From NCBI RefSeq assembly GCF_001292625.1, contig NZ_LAJH01000019.1, positions 1 to 49,518 of the forward strand: a stretch of DNA of 49,518 nucleotides, written 5' to 3'. Numbering within the stretch: position 1 is the first letter of the stretch; each line of letters starts with the position of its first letter. The notes under the pieces were generated by a model, which did no database searches, had not been told where the DNA came from, and saw only the letters and a program-made list of their open reading frames with translations. Shown here in pieces: positions 32,748 through 41,787 of this stretch. The translations under genes were made by a program, and so were the position numbers. This DNA is from Shimia sp. SK013 (GTDB lineage Bacteria > Pseudomonadota > Alphaproteobacteria > Rhodobacterales > Rhodobacteraceae).

Positions 32748-34073
32748 TCAGCGCCCGCTTTCGTCGCCCGCGATCAATTTGCGGCGCAGCCAGCCGGAGA
32801 ACCAATCCATCGCCATTACCATCAGGACGATCAGAACGATGTAGTAAGCGACTTCTTCCCAGTCTTTCTGGGTGATCATCGCCTGGGTCAGCATCAAGCC
32901 AATGCCGCCACCGGTGATCGCACCAATGATGGTCGCGCTGCGGGTGTTGCTTTCCAGATAATACAGGATCTGGCTGAGCAGCACCGGTGTCACCTGCGGG
33001 ATCACGCCAAAGCGATAGCGTTGCAGAGGTTTTGCGCCGGTAGACTGGATGCCTTCGATCTGTTTCTTGTCGACGTTTTCCAGCGCCTCGGAGAACATCT
33101 TACCAAAGCTGCCCGTGTCCGTGATCAGGATCGCCAAGGCGCCCGTCAGAGGACCGGGCCCAAAAGCACGGGCCAGAACGATGGTCCAGATCAGCGCGTC
33201 TACGCCACGGAAGAAGTCAAAGAACCGGCGGGTGATTTGGCGCACGGCGGTGAAAGGCGTGAAATTCTTGGCCGCCAGAAATGCCAGCGGCAAGGCGACA
33301 ATCGCCGCGCCCATCGTGCCCAAAAACGCCATCAGGATGGTTTCAAACAAGGCCCAGACCACGTCTTTGTGGCGCCACATCTTGTTGTTCCAGAAGTCCT
33401 GCCAAATCGCAGCAGAGTCACCGCCCAGCGCGCGAGACATGACCTCGCCAAACCCGAGACCGGAATAGGGGCTGTCGAGTGTGAAGAAGAAGAGCTCCCA
33501 CCCCGCGAAATACCGGAAGACTTCGGTGCGGTTGCGGGTGATCGTCAAACGGCCAGCGTCGGTGGTGATCGTCATCCGGTTTTTGGACGCATTGATCCAA
33601 TCAGGCGTTTCGGAGGTTGGCAAGCTGGCTTGCACACCGCTCGCACGGCTCGGCTGTGCCGTAATCATCCCGTATCCCGGCACGTCGTAGCTGACAAAGT
33701 TGTCGGCCCCAAAGACGATCTCATGTCCGCCACCTAGGTCAATCACCGTGTCGGTCGCGCCCAGCGTCACCCATTCAGGGACGGTGCCTTCGGGATAAGA
33801 GCCTTTGCGCTCGCCTTCGATGGCGGCGGTGACATTACCAGTGCGGTTGTCACGCGTGATGTGGGTTTTGTAGCTATAGCTGTCAGCCACCAAAGCCCGC
33901 GCATTGTCGACTTCAAAACGCTTGAACAGGCCCGGCACGTCGAAGTTGAAGAAAATAAAAGTCAGATAGAGCAAGACCACGACCGGCAGACCAAAGCTGA
34001 ACAGGCGTTTGCGGCTAAATTGCTGATCGGCCTGAACTTTCAGGAAATCGGTTTCATTGGCTGCGATGCTCAT
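32748..34073 (-). CDS. phnE: Phosphonate ABC permease PhnE2, with large periplasmic insert
   Basis: 441 residues, against about 260-280 for E. coli PhnE. TM1 is at 24-43; residues about 45-235 form a hydrophilic, strand-rich segment (repeated Thr/Ile strands, VTAAIEGERKGSYPEG, MTITTDAGRLTITRNRTEV) that should sit in the periplasm; the usual permease core follows from about 239 with the EAA-type loop GIQSTGAKPLQRYRFGVIPQV. It pairs with PhnE1 as the translocation channel for phosphonates, driven by PhnC and fed by PhnD. It overlaps phnE1 by 4 nt. Confidence 0.92.
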   Translation of the reverse strand: MSIAANETDFLKVQADQQFSRKRLFSFGLPVVVLLYLTFIFFNFDVPGLFKRFEVDNARALVADSYSYKTHITRDNRTGNVTAAIEGERKGSYPEGTVPEWVTLGATDTVIDLGGGHEIVFGADNFVSYDVPGYGMITAQPSRASGVQASLPTSETPDWINASKNRMTITTDAGRLTITRNRTEVFRYFAGWELFFFTLDSPYSGLGFGEVMSRALGGDSAAIWQDFWNNKMWRHKDVVWALFETILMAFLGTMGAAIVALPLAFLAAKNFTPFTAVRQITRRFFDFFRGVDALIWTIVLARAFGPGPLTGALAILITDTGSFGKMFSEALENVDKKQIEGIQSTGAKPLQRYRFGVIPQVTPVLLSQILYYLESNTRSATIIGAITGGGIGLMLTQAMITQKDWEEVAYYIVLIVLMVMAMDWFSGWLRRKLIAGDESGR

Positions 34074-34954
34074 GCCGACACCTTTTGTGCTTGTGCGGTG
34101 GTTTTGCCGTGTGTCAGGCGCTCGCGCACCACAGAGGACAGCTGATCGACCGCCACGATGGCGGCAAACAACAGAAGGAAAATCGCAGCAGCTTCGTCAT
34201 ACTGGCCTTTACCCCAGCTCATAGTGTTCTTGAGCTCATAGCCAATGCCGCCGGCACCCACGAAACCCAAAATCGCAGACGCACGGATGTTGATCTCAAA
34301 CCGCAACAGCGCATAGCTGAAATAATTCGGCGCCACCTGCGGGATCACGCCCAGCCACATGCGTTGTGCCCAGCTGGCCCCAACCGATTGCAGCCCTTCA
34401 ACGGGTTTCAACGACGCGTTCTCATTCACTTCGGAAAACAATTTGCCCAGCGCTCCAGCCGTGTGAAACGCAATCGCGATCATCGCGGGCACAGGTCCGC
34501 CGCCCATGACAAAGATCAGAACCAGCGCAATCACGATCTCCGGAACTGCGCGCATAATGTCCATGATCCGGCGAAACAAAGGGATCAGGCGCGGCCACTT
34601 GGCCATTCCACGTGTCGACAACAGCGACAGAACCATCGCCAGCATTGCGCCCAGCAAGGTCGACGCCGCCGCGATGTTGATCGTTTCAATCAACGACGGG
34701 AAGAACGTCACGAAATGCGCCGGCATCTCGTCGAGTTTGCCAACCGCTTCGCTCACGACTTCTTTGGGGAAATCAAAAAACCGGTGCAGCCCGTCCCAGA
34801 AACCGCCTGCATTGCGGTCGTCTGCGATCATGAACCCTGACACCATCAACGCGATGAAAATCACAAGGATGATGCCGTCCATCATCCGCTTGCGCCGCAC
34901 CTGCGCCATGTAATCGGCGCGAATATCGGTGACGCGTCCCGTCAGCTCAGTCAT
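34070..34954 (-). CDS. phnE: Phosphonate ABC permease PhnE1
   Basis: 294 residues, standard length. One N-terminal helix (about 26-44), then the permease core with the EAA loop GLQSVGASWAQRMWLGVIPQVAPNYFSY and GFVGAGGIGYEL. With PhnE2 it forms a heterodimeric inner-membrane channel. It follows phnD after a strong terminator-like hairpin, and overlaps phnE2 by 4 nt. Confidence 0.94.
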   Translation of the reverse strand: MTELTGRVTDIRADYMAQVRRKRMMDGIILVIFIALMVSGFMIADDRNAGGFWDGLHRFFDFPKEVVSEAVGKLDEMPAHFVTFFPSLIETINIAAASTLLGAMLAMVLSLLSTRGMAKWPRLIPLFRRIMDIMRAVPEIVIALVLIFVMGGGPVPAMIAIAFHTAGALGKLFSEVNENASLKPVEGLQSVGASWAQRMWLGVIPQVAPNYFSYALLRFEINIRASAILGFVGAGGIGYELKNTMSWGKGQYDEAAAIFLLLFAAIVAVDQLSSVVRERLTHGKTTAQAQKVSA

Positions 34955-34971
34955 GACTGCCCTTTCAAGTC

Positions 34972-35004
34972 AAAAAACAGGCCCCGCGAAGGGTGCGGGG
35001 CCTG
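34972..35004 (-). terminator. Strong hairpin and U-run between phnD and phnE1
   Basis: On the minus strand CAGGCCCCGC-ACCCTTC-GCGGGGCCTG is a perfect 10-bp stem, followed directly by TTTTTT. It lies 22 nt after the phnD stop and before phnE1, so it should stop a share of transcripts and keep binding protein in excess over permease. Confidence 0.9.
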
Positions 35005-35025
35005 AGAAATCTTGCGTCGCAAACT

Positions 35026-35928
35026 TTAGTTGGACTTCAGTTTGCGTGCTTCGATGATCACCTCATAGGCGTCATGACCGATTGGCATCAGGCCTTTGGC
35101 CTCACCCGACAGAACGCCGTAAGCACATTCGCTGTCCATCGCCGGAAGCGACGCCATCAGAGCAGTCATTTTCACTTTGGTGGCTTCTGGCAGAGCTTTG
35201 CGCAGAACGATTGGGCCTTCTGGGATCGGCTTGGACTGCCAGATCTGAACCAGTTCGTTCATGTCTACGAGACCCGCATCAACAGCCTTGCGCAGCGCGC
35301 CGGAGTTGAAACCGTCTTCCCATTCGCCCAGACCGTCGGCCCAGGTTACGCCAGCGTCGATGTCGCCGTTGTAAACCGCTACGATTGTCTGCTCGTGGCC
35401 ACCGGTGAATTTTACTTCGCCGAAGTAGTCGCCGGACGTCATGGTCGCGCCGGTTGCTTCAGGAATTTCGATCGATGGGATCAAGAAACCGGACGTGGAG
35501 TTCGGGTCACCAAAGCCAAAGACTTTGCCCTTCATGGCGTCGAGGCTCTCGATGTCCGCGTCTTTGCGCGCAAAGCCAACAGAGTAGTAGCCGAAGCCGC
35601 CGTCAACGTTCACTTTAACGAGGATTGGCTCAACCGCTTCTGGGTCGGACAGGAAGGTTTTTGCGTAACCCGACGCGCCGAGCCATGCCATGTCGATGGT
35701 GCCGCCCAACAGGCCCTGGATCACACCGTTATAATCGGCAGGTGCGAACACTTTGGTTTTTACACCCAACAGGTCTTCGGTTTTGGTACGCAGGCACTCG
35801 TATGAATTCATGCGATCCTGTGCGTTTTCTCCGCCCAGAACACCGATGCGGAATTCTTTGATATCTTCAGCCATGACCGGTGCGGTCAAAGCAGTTGTGG
35901 CCAGTGCGGCAGCAATCAGTTTTTTCAT
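35026..35928 (-). CDS. phnD: Phosphonate-binding protein PhnD
   Basis: 300 residues from ATG 35928 with GGAGAG 8 nt upstream. Signal peptide MKKLIAAALATTALTAPVMA is cleaved before EDIKEF. The mature protein is the PhnD-type periplasmic binding protein: RIGVLGGENAQDRMNSYECL, GTIDMAWLGASGYAKTF and FGDPNSTSGFLIPS (substrate-contact loop) are characteristic. It captures phosphonates for PhnE1/E2. The encoding DNA is preceded by phnC 57 nt away. Confidence 0.95.
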   Translation of the reverse strand: MKKLIAAALATTALTAPVMAEDIKEFRIGVLGGENAQDRMNSYECLRTKTEDLLGVKTKVFAPADYNGVIQGLLGGTIDMAWLGASGYAKTFLSDPEAVEPILVKVNVDGGFGYYSVGFARKDADIESLDAMKGKVFGFGDPNSTSGFLIPSIEIPEATGATMTSGDYFGEVKFTGGHEQTIVAVYNGDIDAGVTWADGLGEWEDGFNSGALRKAVDAGLVDMNELVQIWQSKPIPEGPIVLRKALPEATKVKMTALMASLPAMDSECAYGVLSGEAKGLMPIGHDAYEVIIEARKLKSN

Positions 35929-35985
35929 CTTTTCTCTCCGGTTGGTAAATTGCCCGCACATTGGTGTGCAGGGTTGTGATGAAAG

Positions 35986-36795
35986 TTAAGCAACGATCTC
36001 GTTCGCCTCTGTGCGGCCGAGCGTTTCGATCTGGGTGGATGTGGCTTCTTCGCTGAAGCTGTCATCCGCGCCGTAGATGTCGCGGGCAGCGCCTGTGGTC
36101 AGCTGCTCAGGCGTGCCGTCAAACACGACGCGTCCGTCGCGCATACCGATCACGCGGTCACAAAACCGTCGCGCCGTATCAAGCGTGTGCAGGTTGGCAA
36201 TCACCGTGCGCCCGTCTTCTTCGTGGATGGACCGCAGCGATTGCATCACCACCTGCGCGTTCATCGGGTCAAGCGAGGCGATCGGCTCGTCAGCCAGAAT
36301 GATCTTGGGGTCCTGCATCAAGGCGCGCGCAATGGCGACACGCTGCTGCTGGCCGCCCGACAAGGCTTCGGCGCGTTTCGGTCCATGCTCGGCAATGCCC
36401 AGACGATCCAGAATGTCGATGGCCCGATGAATGTCGGATGTCGGAAACAGATTGAACATCGTGGCCAGAGTTGAACGTTGATTGAGCGTTCCGTGCAGCA
36501 CGTTGGACACCACATCCAAACGCGGAACCAAGTTGAACTGCTGGAAAATCATCGCGCATTCGGACTGCCAACGACGTTTGTCGCTCCCCTTCAGAGCCGT
36601 GATCTCCTGATCTTCAAACTGGATCCGGCCCGAGGTCGCCTCCGTCAGGCAATTCAACATGCGCAACAAGGTGGACTTGCCCGCACCCGACCGGCCAATG
36701 ATGCCGATCATTGCAGGTTTTGCGACAGTGATGTTGGCCGCGTCTACAGCCACATTTGGACCAAATGACTTGGTCAGATCTTCGATTCTCAGCAC
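35986..36795 (-). CDS. phnC: Phosphonate ABC transporter ATPase PhnC
   Basis: About 269 residues from GTG 36795, with GGGGA upstream; a TTG four codons earlier is less likely. Walker [10 protein letters not shown], signature [16 protein letters not shown] and Walker [13 protein letters not shown] are intact. [18 protein letters not shown] and FDGTPEQLT are family features. It is the first gene of phnC-phnD-phnE1-phnE2; a Pho-box-like element lies 66 nt upstream. Confidence 0.94.
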   Translation of the reverse strand: MLRIEDLTKSFGPNVAVDAANITVAKPAMIGIIGRSGAGKSTLLRMLNCLTEATSGRIQFEDQEITALKGSDKRRWQSECAMIFQQFNLVPRLDVVSNVLHGTLNQRSTLATMFNLFPTSDIHRAIDILDRLGIAEHGPKRAEALSGGQQQRVAIARALMQDPKIILADEPIASLDPMNAQVVMQSLRSIHEEDGRTVIANLHTLDTARRFCDRVIGMRDGRVVFDGTPEQLTTGAARDIYGADDSFSEEATSTQIETLGRTEANEIVA

Positions 36796-36860
36796 GGCTA
36801 TCCCCAAACTGTGTTGGGGCGGTGAATAGGCCGCTTTCTCAAAGCAATCGTGTCGGTTTC

Positions 36861-36878
36861 ATAACTTTTTTGTAACGG
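36861..36878 (-). promoter_or_regulatory. Weak Pho-box candidate upstream of phnC
   Basis: Minus strand CCGTTAC-AAAA-AAGTTAT keeps the 7-4-7 layout of a PhoB site and about half of its bases, 66 nt from the phnC start. The position is right for phosphate-starvation control, but the match is modest. Confidence 0.35.
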
Positions 36879-37033
36879 TCGCCGGCGTGTTCCGGATTGC
36901 GCCGACTATACTCCACCAAAGCTTTGGCCATCAAATTCCTTGAAATTACCTGTTTTTTGGGAGAGCGCCTTGGCAGATTTCTCAAATTGGCACGGAAACC
37001 AAAAAATCCAAGCGAGGCTTGGCGTTTTCTCTC

Positions 37034-37062
37034 TTGACCATGCGCGCTCGAAAGCCTAAATC
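37034..37062 (+). promoter_or_regulatory. Sigma-70-type promoter of tRNA-Met
   Basis: TTGACC (37034-37039), a 17-nt spacer and TAAATC (37057-37062) precede the tRNA 5' end by 11 nt. Hexamer spacing and distance are as expected for a stable-RNA promoter; the preceding C (CTTGAC) is usual in Rhodobacterales. Confidence 0.75.
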
Positions 37063-37073
37063 GCCTCCACCGT

Positions 37074-37150
37074 GGCGGTATAGCTCAGTTGGTTAGAGCA
37101 GCGGAATCATAATCCGCGTGTCCGGGGTTCAAATCCCTGTACCGCCACCA
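37074..37150 (+). tRNA. tRNA-Met (anticodon CAT)
   Basis: 77 nt. The acceptor stem GGCGGTA/TACCGCC is fully paired, the D arm is GCTC-AGTTGGTTA-GAGC, the anticodon stem GCGGA/TCCGC encloses the loop ATCATAA with anticodon CAT, the T-loop is TTCAAAT, and CCA is encoded. The paired G1-C72 end excludes the initiator. CAT could also be lysidine-modified tRNA-Ile2; the anticodon-stem sequence fits elongator Met better. Confidence 0.93.
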
Positions 37151-37159
37151 CAGAATTTC

Positions 37160-37198
37160 AAAGCCCGGATGGTTTTCCATCCGGGCTTTATTTTTTCC
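37160..37198 (+). terminator. tRNA-Met terminator
   Basis: AAAGCCCGGATGG-TTTT-loop-CCATCCGGGCTTT, a 13-bp perfect stem followed by ATTTTTT, 9 nt after the tRNA. It may also serve the convergent ridA gene. Confidence 0.93.
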
Positions 37199-37214
37199 AA
37201 TTGCACCGCGTGAC

Positions 37215-37700
37215 TTAGGCGCGCAACTCCAGCTCACCTTCGACCTCAATCGCAAAGTTCATCGGCAACCCATGGGTGCCAATCGCCGAGCGCGCGTGAC
37301 GCCCCACGTCCGGGCCAAACACCTCAAGGATCACATCGCTGAAGCCGTTGATCACCAGATGCTGCTCGGCGTAGCCGGGCGCGGAATTGACCATGCCGAA
37401 AACCCGCGTCCATCCTGCGATCTCGTCCAAATCGCCAATCTCGGCCTTCACATTCGCCAGCACCGCCAACGCGATTTCGCGCGACGCTTGATACCCTTCT
37501 TCGGTGGTCATATCCGTACCCAATTGCCCAAACGGGCCGCCAATGCTGCCGTCCGCATTGGATTTCGGATGACCGGATATCAACAAACGGCTGCCCTGCC
37601 GGTTCACAAAGGAAAACGGCAAATGCACCGTGGCCGGAACCACGGTCGCCGCAGGCAATACCATTCCAAGGTCCGCCAAGCGCGCTTCGATTACAGACAT
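37215..37700 (-). CDS. RidA/YjgF-family protein
   Basis: 161 residues, longer than the 130 of typical RidA. SGHPKSNADGSIGGPFGQLG, GYQASREIALAVLANVKAEIGDLDEI (in parts), RVFGMVNSAPGYAEQHLVINGFSDVI and ARSAIGTHGLPMNFAIEVE show the fold, including the SAIGTHGLP stretch where classical RidA has the catalytic RxxV. It may hydrolyse reactive enamines/imines. It lies next to the indolepyruvate oxidoreductase gene and could detoxify by-products of aromatic amino acid breakdown (inference). Confidence 0.9.
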   Translation of the reverse strand: MSVIEARLADLGMVLPAATVVPATVHLPFSFVNRQGSRLLISGHPKSNADGSIGGPFGQLGTDMTTEEGYQASREIALAVLANVKAEIGDLDEIAGWTRVFGMVNSAPGYAEQHLVINGFSDVILEVFGPDVGRHARSAIGTHGLPMNFAIEVEGELELRA

Positions 37701-37748
37701 AACTCTCTCCCTAAATTTTCCGCGACCCTATCAGCCACAGCTGTGCTG

Positions 37749-40700
37749 TCACCCACGCAACGCATCTTCATGCACGCGCATCGCCGCGCGCACGTCTTCC
37801 GCTGCTTTCTCGCGCACCGGACCGTAACCGCGAATGTCAGACGGCGCCGACACCAGTGCCGCGCAAACCTCTAGCGTGGCCGGGCGATAGCGATCCACCA
37901 CCAAATCCAACACGCCCTCAAACCACGTCAACAAAGCACGATCCAGCTTGCGGTCCACGCTAAAGCGGAACGGATCAAACACGCCACCCCGCAGACCTTT
38001 CATCTTGGCCAATCGCCCAAGCACCGGCCGCATCCATGGCCCCAACGCAACCTTGTTGGGCCGTCCACGCGCATCCTTGCCCAGCGGCAGCACAGGCGGG
38101 GACATATGATAGTTCACTTTGAAATCGCCATCGAACTCTTCACGAAGTCGATCTTCAAACCCGGTCTGCATGTGCAACCGCGCCACTTCGTATTCGTCTT
38201 TGTACGACATCAACCGGAACAACGACTTCGCCGCCTGCTCCACCAACGGCTCAGGCAACACACCCCGAACCTCTGCGATCCGCGCCTCAAACCGCGCCGC
38301 ATATTTGGCATCCTGATAGTCGGTCAAAAACGCCACACGGCGCGCGATCACTTCGTCCAATGTCTCGATTTTCGGCGCCTCATCAAACGAAATCGCCTCC
38401 GCGTCATGCGCCAATACACGCCCCAGATCAAACGCCCGCGCGTTCTTCTCGACTGCCACGCCATTCAGCAAAATCGCCTGTTTCAAAGCGGTCTCGCTGA
38501 CCGGCACCAACCCACGTTGCCAAGCAAAGCCCAGCATCATCACGTTGGCAAAAACACTGTCCCCCATAAGCCGCTCCGCCAGCTTGTTGGCATCCATCGC
38601 CCGTACGTTTTCGGCACCAACCGCTTGGCGAATGACCTGCTCGCGGAGACCGATCTTCAGGTCTGCATCACGGTTTAGCACCAGATCGCCAGTGGGCATC
38701 GCCGCGGTGTTCAAAACAACCTGCGCACCCTTGCGATAATGCACGCTCGCCTTTGGGGCCGAACTCACCACCACGTCACAGCCGATCACCGCACCCGCCG
38801 CACCTTGTTCAATCCGCACCTGATTGACCGCCGCCGGGCTGGTGCCCAAGCGGATATAGCTCAACACCGTGCCGAATTTTTGCGCGAAACCCGTGAAGTC
38901 GAGCACCGAAGAGCCCAACCCTTCCAAATGAGCCGCCATGGTGATCAACGCGCCCACAGTCACCACACCTGTGCCGCCCACACCCGTCACCAACAAATCA
39001 AACGGCTTGTCCAACGAGGGCACAGTCGGCATTGGCACATCCGCCAGCAACGCTGGCAAATCCACATCGCTGCCGTCTTTCTTGCGCCGCTTCGCTCCCG
39101 TTACGGTCACAAAGCTAGGGCAGAACCCGTTCAAACAGGAGAAATCCTTGTTGCAGGTGCTCAGATTGATTTTCCGCTTGCGCCCAAACTCGGTTTCCAC
39201 CGGCTCCACGCTCAAACAGTTGCTCTCAACCGAACAATCGCCACAGCCTTCGCAGACCAGATCATTGATAAACGCAAATGTGTCAGGATCTTCCATCGTC
39301 CCGCGTTTGCGGCGACGACGTTTTTCCGTCGCGCAGGTCTGCTCATAAACCAACAACGTCACGCCTTCGATCTCGCGCAACTCACGCTGCACGGGGTCCA
39401 TGTCTTTTCGGTCGTGAAACGACGTGTCCGGCGGAAAATCACCGCGTTTGAACTTGCCGATATCGTCGCTGACCAAGGCAATCCGCGCCACGTCTTCGGC
39501 CCGCGCATTCCACGCGATGCCATGCACCGACACCGGCCCGTCCACCGGCTGTCCGCCGGTCATCGCCACAGCGTCGTTGAACAGCACCTTGAATGTGATG
39601 TTGGCGTCAGCCGCCACCGCCTGTCGGATTGCAAGTGAGCCAGAGTGATACCACGTCCCCTCGCCCAAATTCTGGAACACATGTTTCTTGCCGTTGTATT
39701 TCTGCGCCACGGCCACGGGCACGCCTTCGCCGCCCATCTGCGCATAGCCGCCGGTGTTGCGATCCATCCAGCTGGCCATCACGTGACAGCCGATGCCCGA
39801 CAAAGCCTTGGAACCTTCAGGCACTTTGGTCGACGTGTTGTGCGGACACCCCGAACAGAAATACGGCGTGCGCGTCGCACCTGTGACATTCAACACCGGC
39901 GGCTTTTCTTCGGTCAACGCACGGGCCTTTGCCGCCAGACCTTCGTCGGGAAACAACCGATCCAAACGCTCCGCCACCACTGGCACCAGTTGCAGCGGGC
40001 TCAACTCGCCCGTCCAAGGCAACAGCGGGTCACCCACCGCGCGGTGCTTACCGACCATGCGCTCAGGCTTATCGCCCGGCCAATCGTAGAAGTATTCCTT
40101 GAATTGGCTTTCGATGATGCCGCGCTTTTCCTCAACCACCAGCACTTCGGTTTTGCCATGCACAAACGCCAATGCGTCGCGCCGCGCCAATGGCCAGACC
40201 ATGCCGACCTTATAGATATCAACGCCCAGCCGGCGGCACGCGGCCTCATCCAAATCCAACAGACGCAGCGCCTCCATCAGGTCCAGATGCCCTTTGCCCG
40301 TAGTCACAAAGCCAAAACTCGCATCGGCAATGTCGTAAAGACGCTCATCAATCGGGTTGGCCTCCACAAACGCCTCCACAGCGCGCAGCTTGTGGCCAAT
40401 CCGTGTTTCAATCTCGGGACTCGGCAAATCGCTGGGCCGCACATGCAGCCCGCCCGCCGGCATCTCAAACTCAGGTGTGGCAAAGGTGCGATCCGGCACG
40501 ATTTCAACCGAACGACCGGACTCCACAGTCTCCGACACGGCCTTGAAACCGACCCAGGTGCCCGAGAACCGGCTGAGCGCGATGCCAAATTCGCCAAACG
40601 CTTGATATTCTTCCACGCTCGCCGGGTTGAGCGTCGGCATGAACCACGACATGAACGCGACATCCGATTGGTGCGGCATCGACGAGCTGACACAGCCGTG

Positions 40701-41156
40701 ATCATCGCCCGCCACCACAAGCACGCCGCCCTTGGCCGACGATCCATAAGCATTGCCGTGTTTCAGCGCGTCGCCCGAGCGGTCCACGCCCGGCCCCTTG
40801 CCATACCACATGGAGAACACGCCCTCGACCTCGCAATCAGGGTCCAGCACCGCCTGCTGCGCGCCCAAAACGGCGGTCGCCCCAAGGTCTTCATTCACCG
40901 CAGGCATAAAGGTGATGTTGTTGTCCGTCACCCGCTGCCGTTCGCGCCAGAATTCAAGATCCAACGCACCCAGCGGAGACCCACGATACCCCGAAATAAA
41001 GCCCGCCGTGTTCAGCCCCGCGTCGCGATCCCGCCGCGCTTGATCAAACATGATCCGCGCTAGCGCCTGCGTGCCGGTCAAAAACACGCGCCCTTTGGTG
41101 TGATCATATCGGTCTGACAGGGCGTACCCTTTGAAGTCGTGGCTGGCTTTGGTCAT
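37749..41156 (-). CDS. Indolepyruvate:ferredoxin oxidoreductase, fused form
   Basis: 1135 residues, a single-chain fusion of the usual alpha and beta subunits. From the N-terminus: pyrimidine and middle domains (residues about 20-400, VNEDLGATAVLGAQQ), TPP-binding region (YFCSGCPHNTST, GIGCHVMASWMD, MGGEGVPVAVAQK), [4Fe-4S] motif CEGCGDCSVESNC near residue 640, and the gamma domain (LLVTGVGGTGVVTVGALI) after about 720. It oxidatively decarboxylates indolepyruvate and other aryl-pyruvates to acyl-CoA with ferredoxin. The divergent Lrp/AsnC gene 128 nt away is the probable regulator. Confidence 0.95.
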   Translation of the reverse strand: MTKASHDFKGYALSDRYDHTKGRVFLTGTQALARIMFDQARRDRDAGLNTAGFISGYRGSPLGALDLEFWRERQRVTDNNITFMPAVNEDLGATAVLGAQQAVLDPDCEVEGVFSMWYGKGPGVDRSGDALKHGNAYGSSAKGGVLVVAGDDHGCVSSSMPHQSDVAFMSWFMPTLNPASVEEYQAFGEFGIALSRFSGTWVGFKAVSETVESGRSVEIVPDRTFATPEFEMPAGGLHVRPSDLPSPEIETRIGHKLRAVEAFVEANPIDERLYDIADASFGFVTTGKGHLDLMEALRLLDLDEAACRRLGVDIYKVGMVWPLARRDALAFVHGKTEVLVVEEKRGIIESQFKEYFYDWPGDKPERMVGKHRAVGDPLLPWTGELSPLQLVPVVAERLDRLFPDEGLAAKARALTEEKPPVLNVTGATRTPYFCSGCPHNTSTKVPEGSKALSGIGCHVMASWMDRNTGGYAQMGGEGVPVAVAQKYNGKKHVFQNLGEGTWYHSGSLAIRQAVAADANITFKVLFNDAVAMTGGQPVDGPVSVHGIAWNARAEDVARIALVSDDIGKFKRGDFPPDTSFHDRKDMDPVQRELREIEGVTLLVYEQTCATEKRRRRKRGTMEDPDTFAFINDLVCEGCGDCSVESNCLSVEPVETEFGRKRKINLSTCNKDFSCLNGFCPSFVTVTGAKRRKKDGSDVDLPALLADVPMPTVPSLDKPFDLLVTGVGGTGVVTVGALITMAAHLEGLGSSVLDFTGFAQKFGTVLSYIRLGTSPAAVNQVRIEQGAAGAVIGCDVVVSSAPKASVHYRKGAQVVLNTAAMPTGDLVLNRDADLKIGLREQVIRQAVGAENVRAMDANKLAERLMGDSVFANVMMLGFAWQRGLVPVSETALKQAILLNGVAVEKNARAFDLGRVLAHDAEAISFDEAPKIETLDEVIARRVAFLTDYQDAKYAARFEARIAEVRGVLPEPLVEQAAKSLFRLMSYKDEYEVARLHMQTGFEDRLREEFDGDFKVNYHMSPPVLPLGKDARGRPNKVALGPWMRPVLGRLAKMKGLRGGVFDPFRFSVDRKLDRALLTWFEGVLDLVVDRYRPATLEVCAALVSAPSDIRGYGPVREKAAEDVRAAMRVHEDALRG

Positions 41157-41205
41157 CTGCGCGCTCCTATTGGCCTTCTATAATCTCACGCGTAGGCGGG
41201 AATTT

Positions 41206-41253
41206 CGTGCCAACTTTTACTGATATGTGGCCAAATTCGAATTTACGTGCCAA
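41206..41253. promoter_or_regulatory. Repeat-rich operator region between the oxidoreductase and Lrp genes
   Basis: CGTGCCAA occurs at 41206-41213 and 41246-41253, each preceded by AATTT, 40 bp apart (four helical turns). Between them lies the perfect 12-bp palindrome AAATTCGAATTT (41233-41244). This fits the multi-site, AT-centred binding of Lrp/AsnC proteins and their autoregulation. Confidence 0.55.
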
Positions 41254-41283
41254 GTATGGACAAAATTCTGAGAGATCGAACCA

Positions 41284-41724
41284 ATGCTCCTTGACCCCAA
41301 AGACCGCCACTTATTGGCCCTATTGGAACGCGACTGCCGCGCCTCCAATGCCGACCTTGCAGAACAAGTCGGCATGTCCACTTCCGCCTGCTGGCGCCGC
41401 ATTCGCGCATTTGAGGGCGCAGGCTTGATCGAAGGCTACGGCGCCCGCTTGGCCCCGGCCAAACTCGGCCTAACGTTCCACGCCATTGTCCACGTGAACC
41501 TCACCCGCCACGACCCCGCGCATCTCAAGCGATTTATTGACGCTGTTTCCACCCGAGAGGAGGTTCAGGAATGCTTCGCAATCACAGGCGCGGCGGACTA
41601 CCACATGCGCGTACTCTGCACCGATATCGAGGCCTACAACCGCTTTATGGAAGGCTTTCTGTTCGACCTGCCTGCGGTAAGTTCGGCACAGACCAACGTC
41701 ATTCTGCGCGACATCAAGAGCTAA
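41284..41724 (+). CDS. Lrp/AsnC-family transcriptional regulator
   Basis: 146 residues. N-terminal helix-turn-helix: LLALLERDCRASNADLAEQVGMSTSACWRRI (in parts) and GLIEGYGARL; C-terminal RAM ligand-binding domain with TGAADYHMRVLCTDIEAYNRF. Probably senses an amino acid and controls the divergent indolepyruvate oxidoreductase and itself. Confidence 0.92.
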   Translation: MLLDPKDRHLLALLERDCRASNADLAEQVGMSTSACWRRIRAFEGAGLIEGYGARLAPAKLGLTFHAIVHVNLTRHDPAHLKRFIDAVSTREEVQECFAITGAADYHMRVLCTDIEAYNRFMEGFLFDLPAVSSAQTNVILRDIKS

Positions 41725-41787
41725 GCCCTTGCTTTATTGGCGCTTCAACGTCTACTCCGAAACAACTGAACACGGCAGGAGCCGACC

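Noticed and set aside
37074..37150. Initiator tRNA or tRNA-Ile2 with CAT anticodon
   Set aside because: The acceptor end is fully paired (not initiator), and the anticodon stem GCGGA/TCCGC is as in elongator Met; Ile2 cannot be wholly excluded.
39645..41063. A 472-codon plus-strand open frame opposite the indolepyruvate oxidoreductase gene
   Set aside because: Arg/His-rich antisense shadow; the minus strand shows TPP and iron-sulphur motifs.
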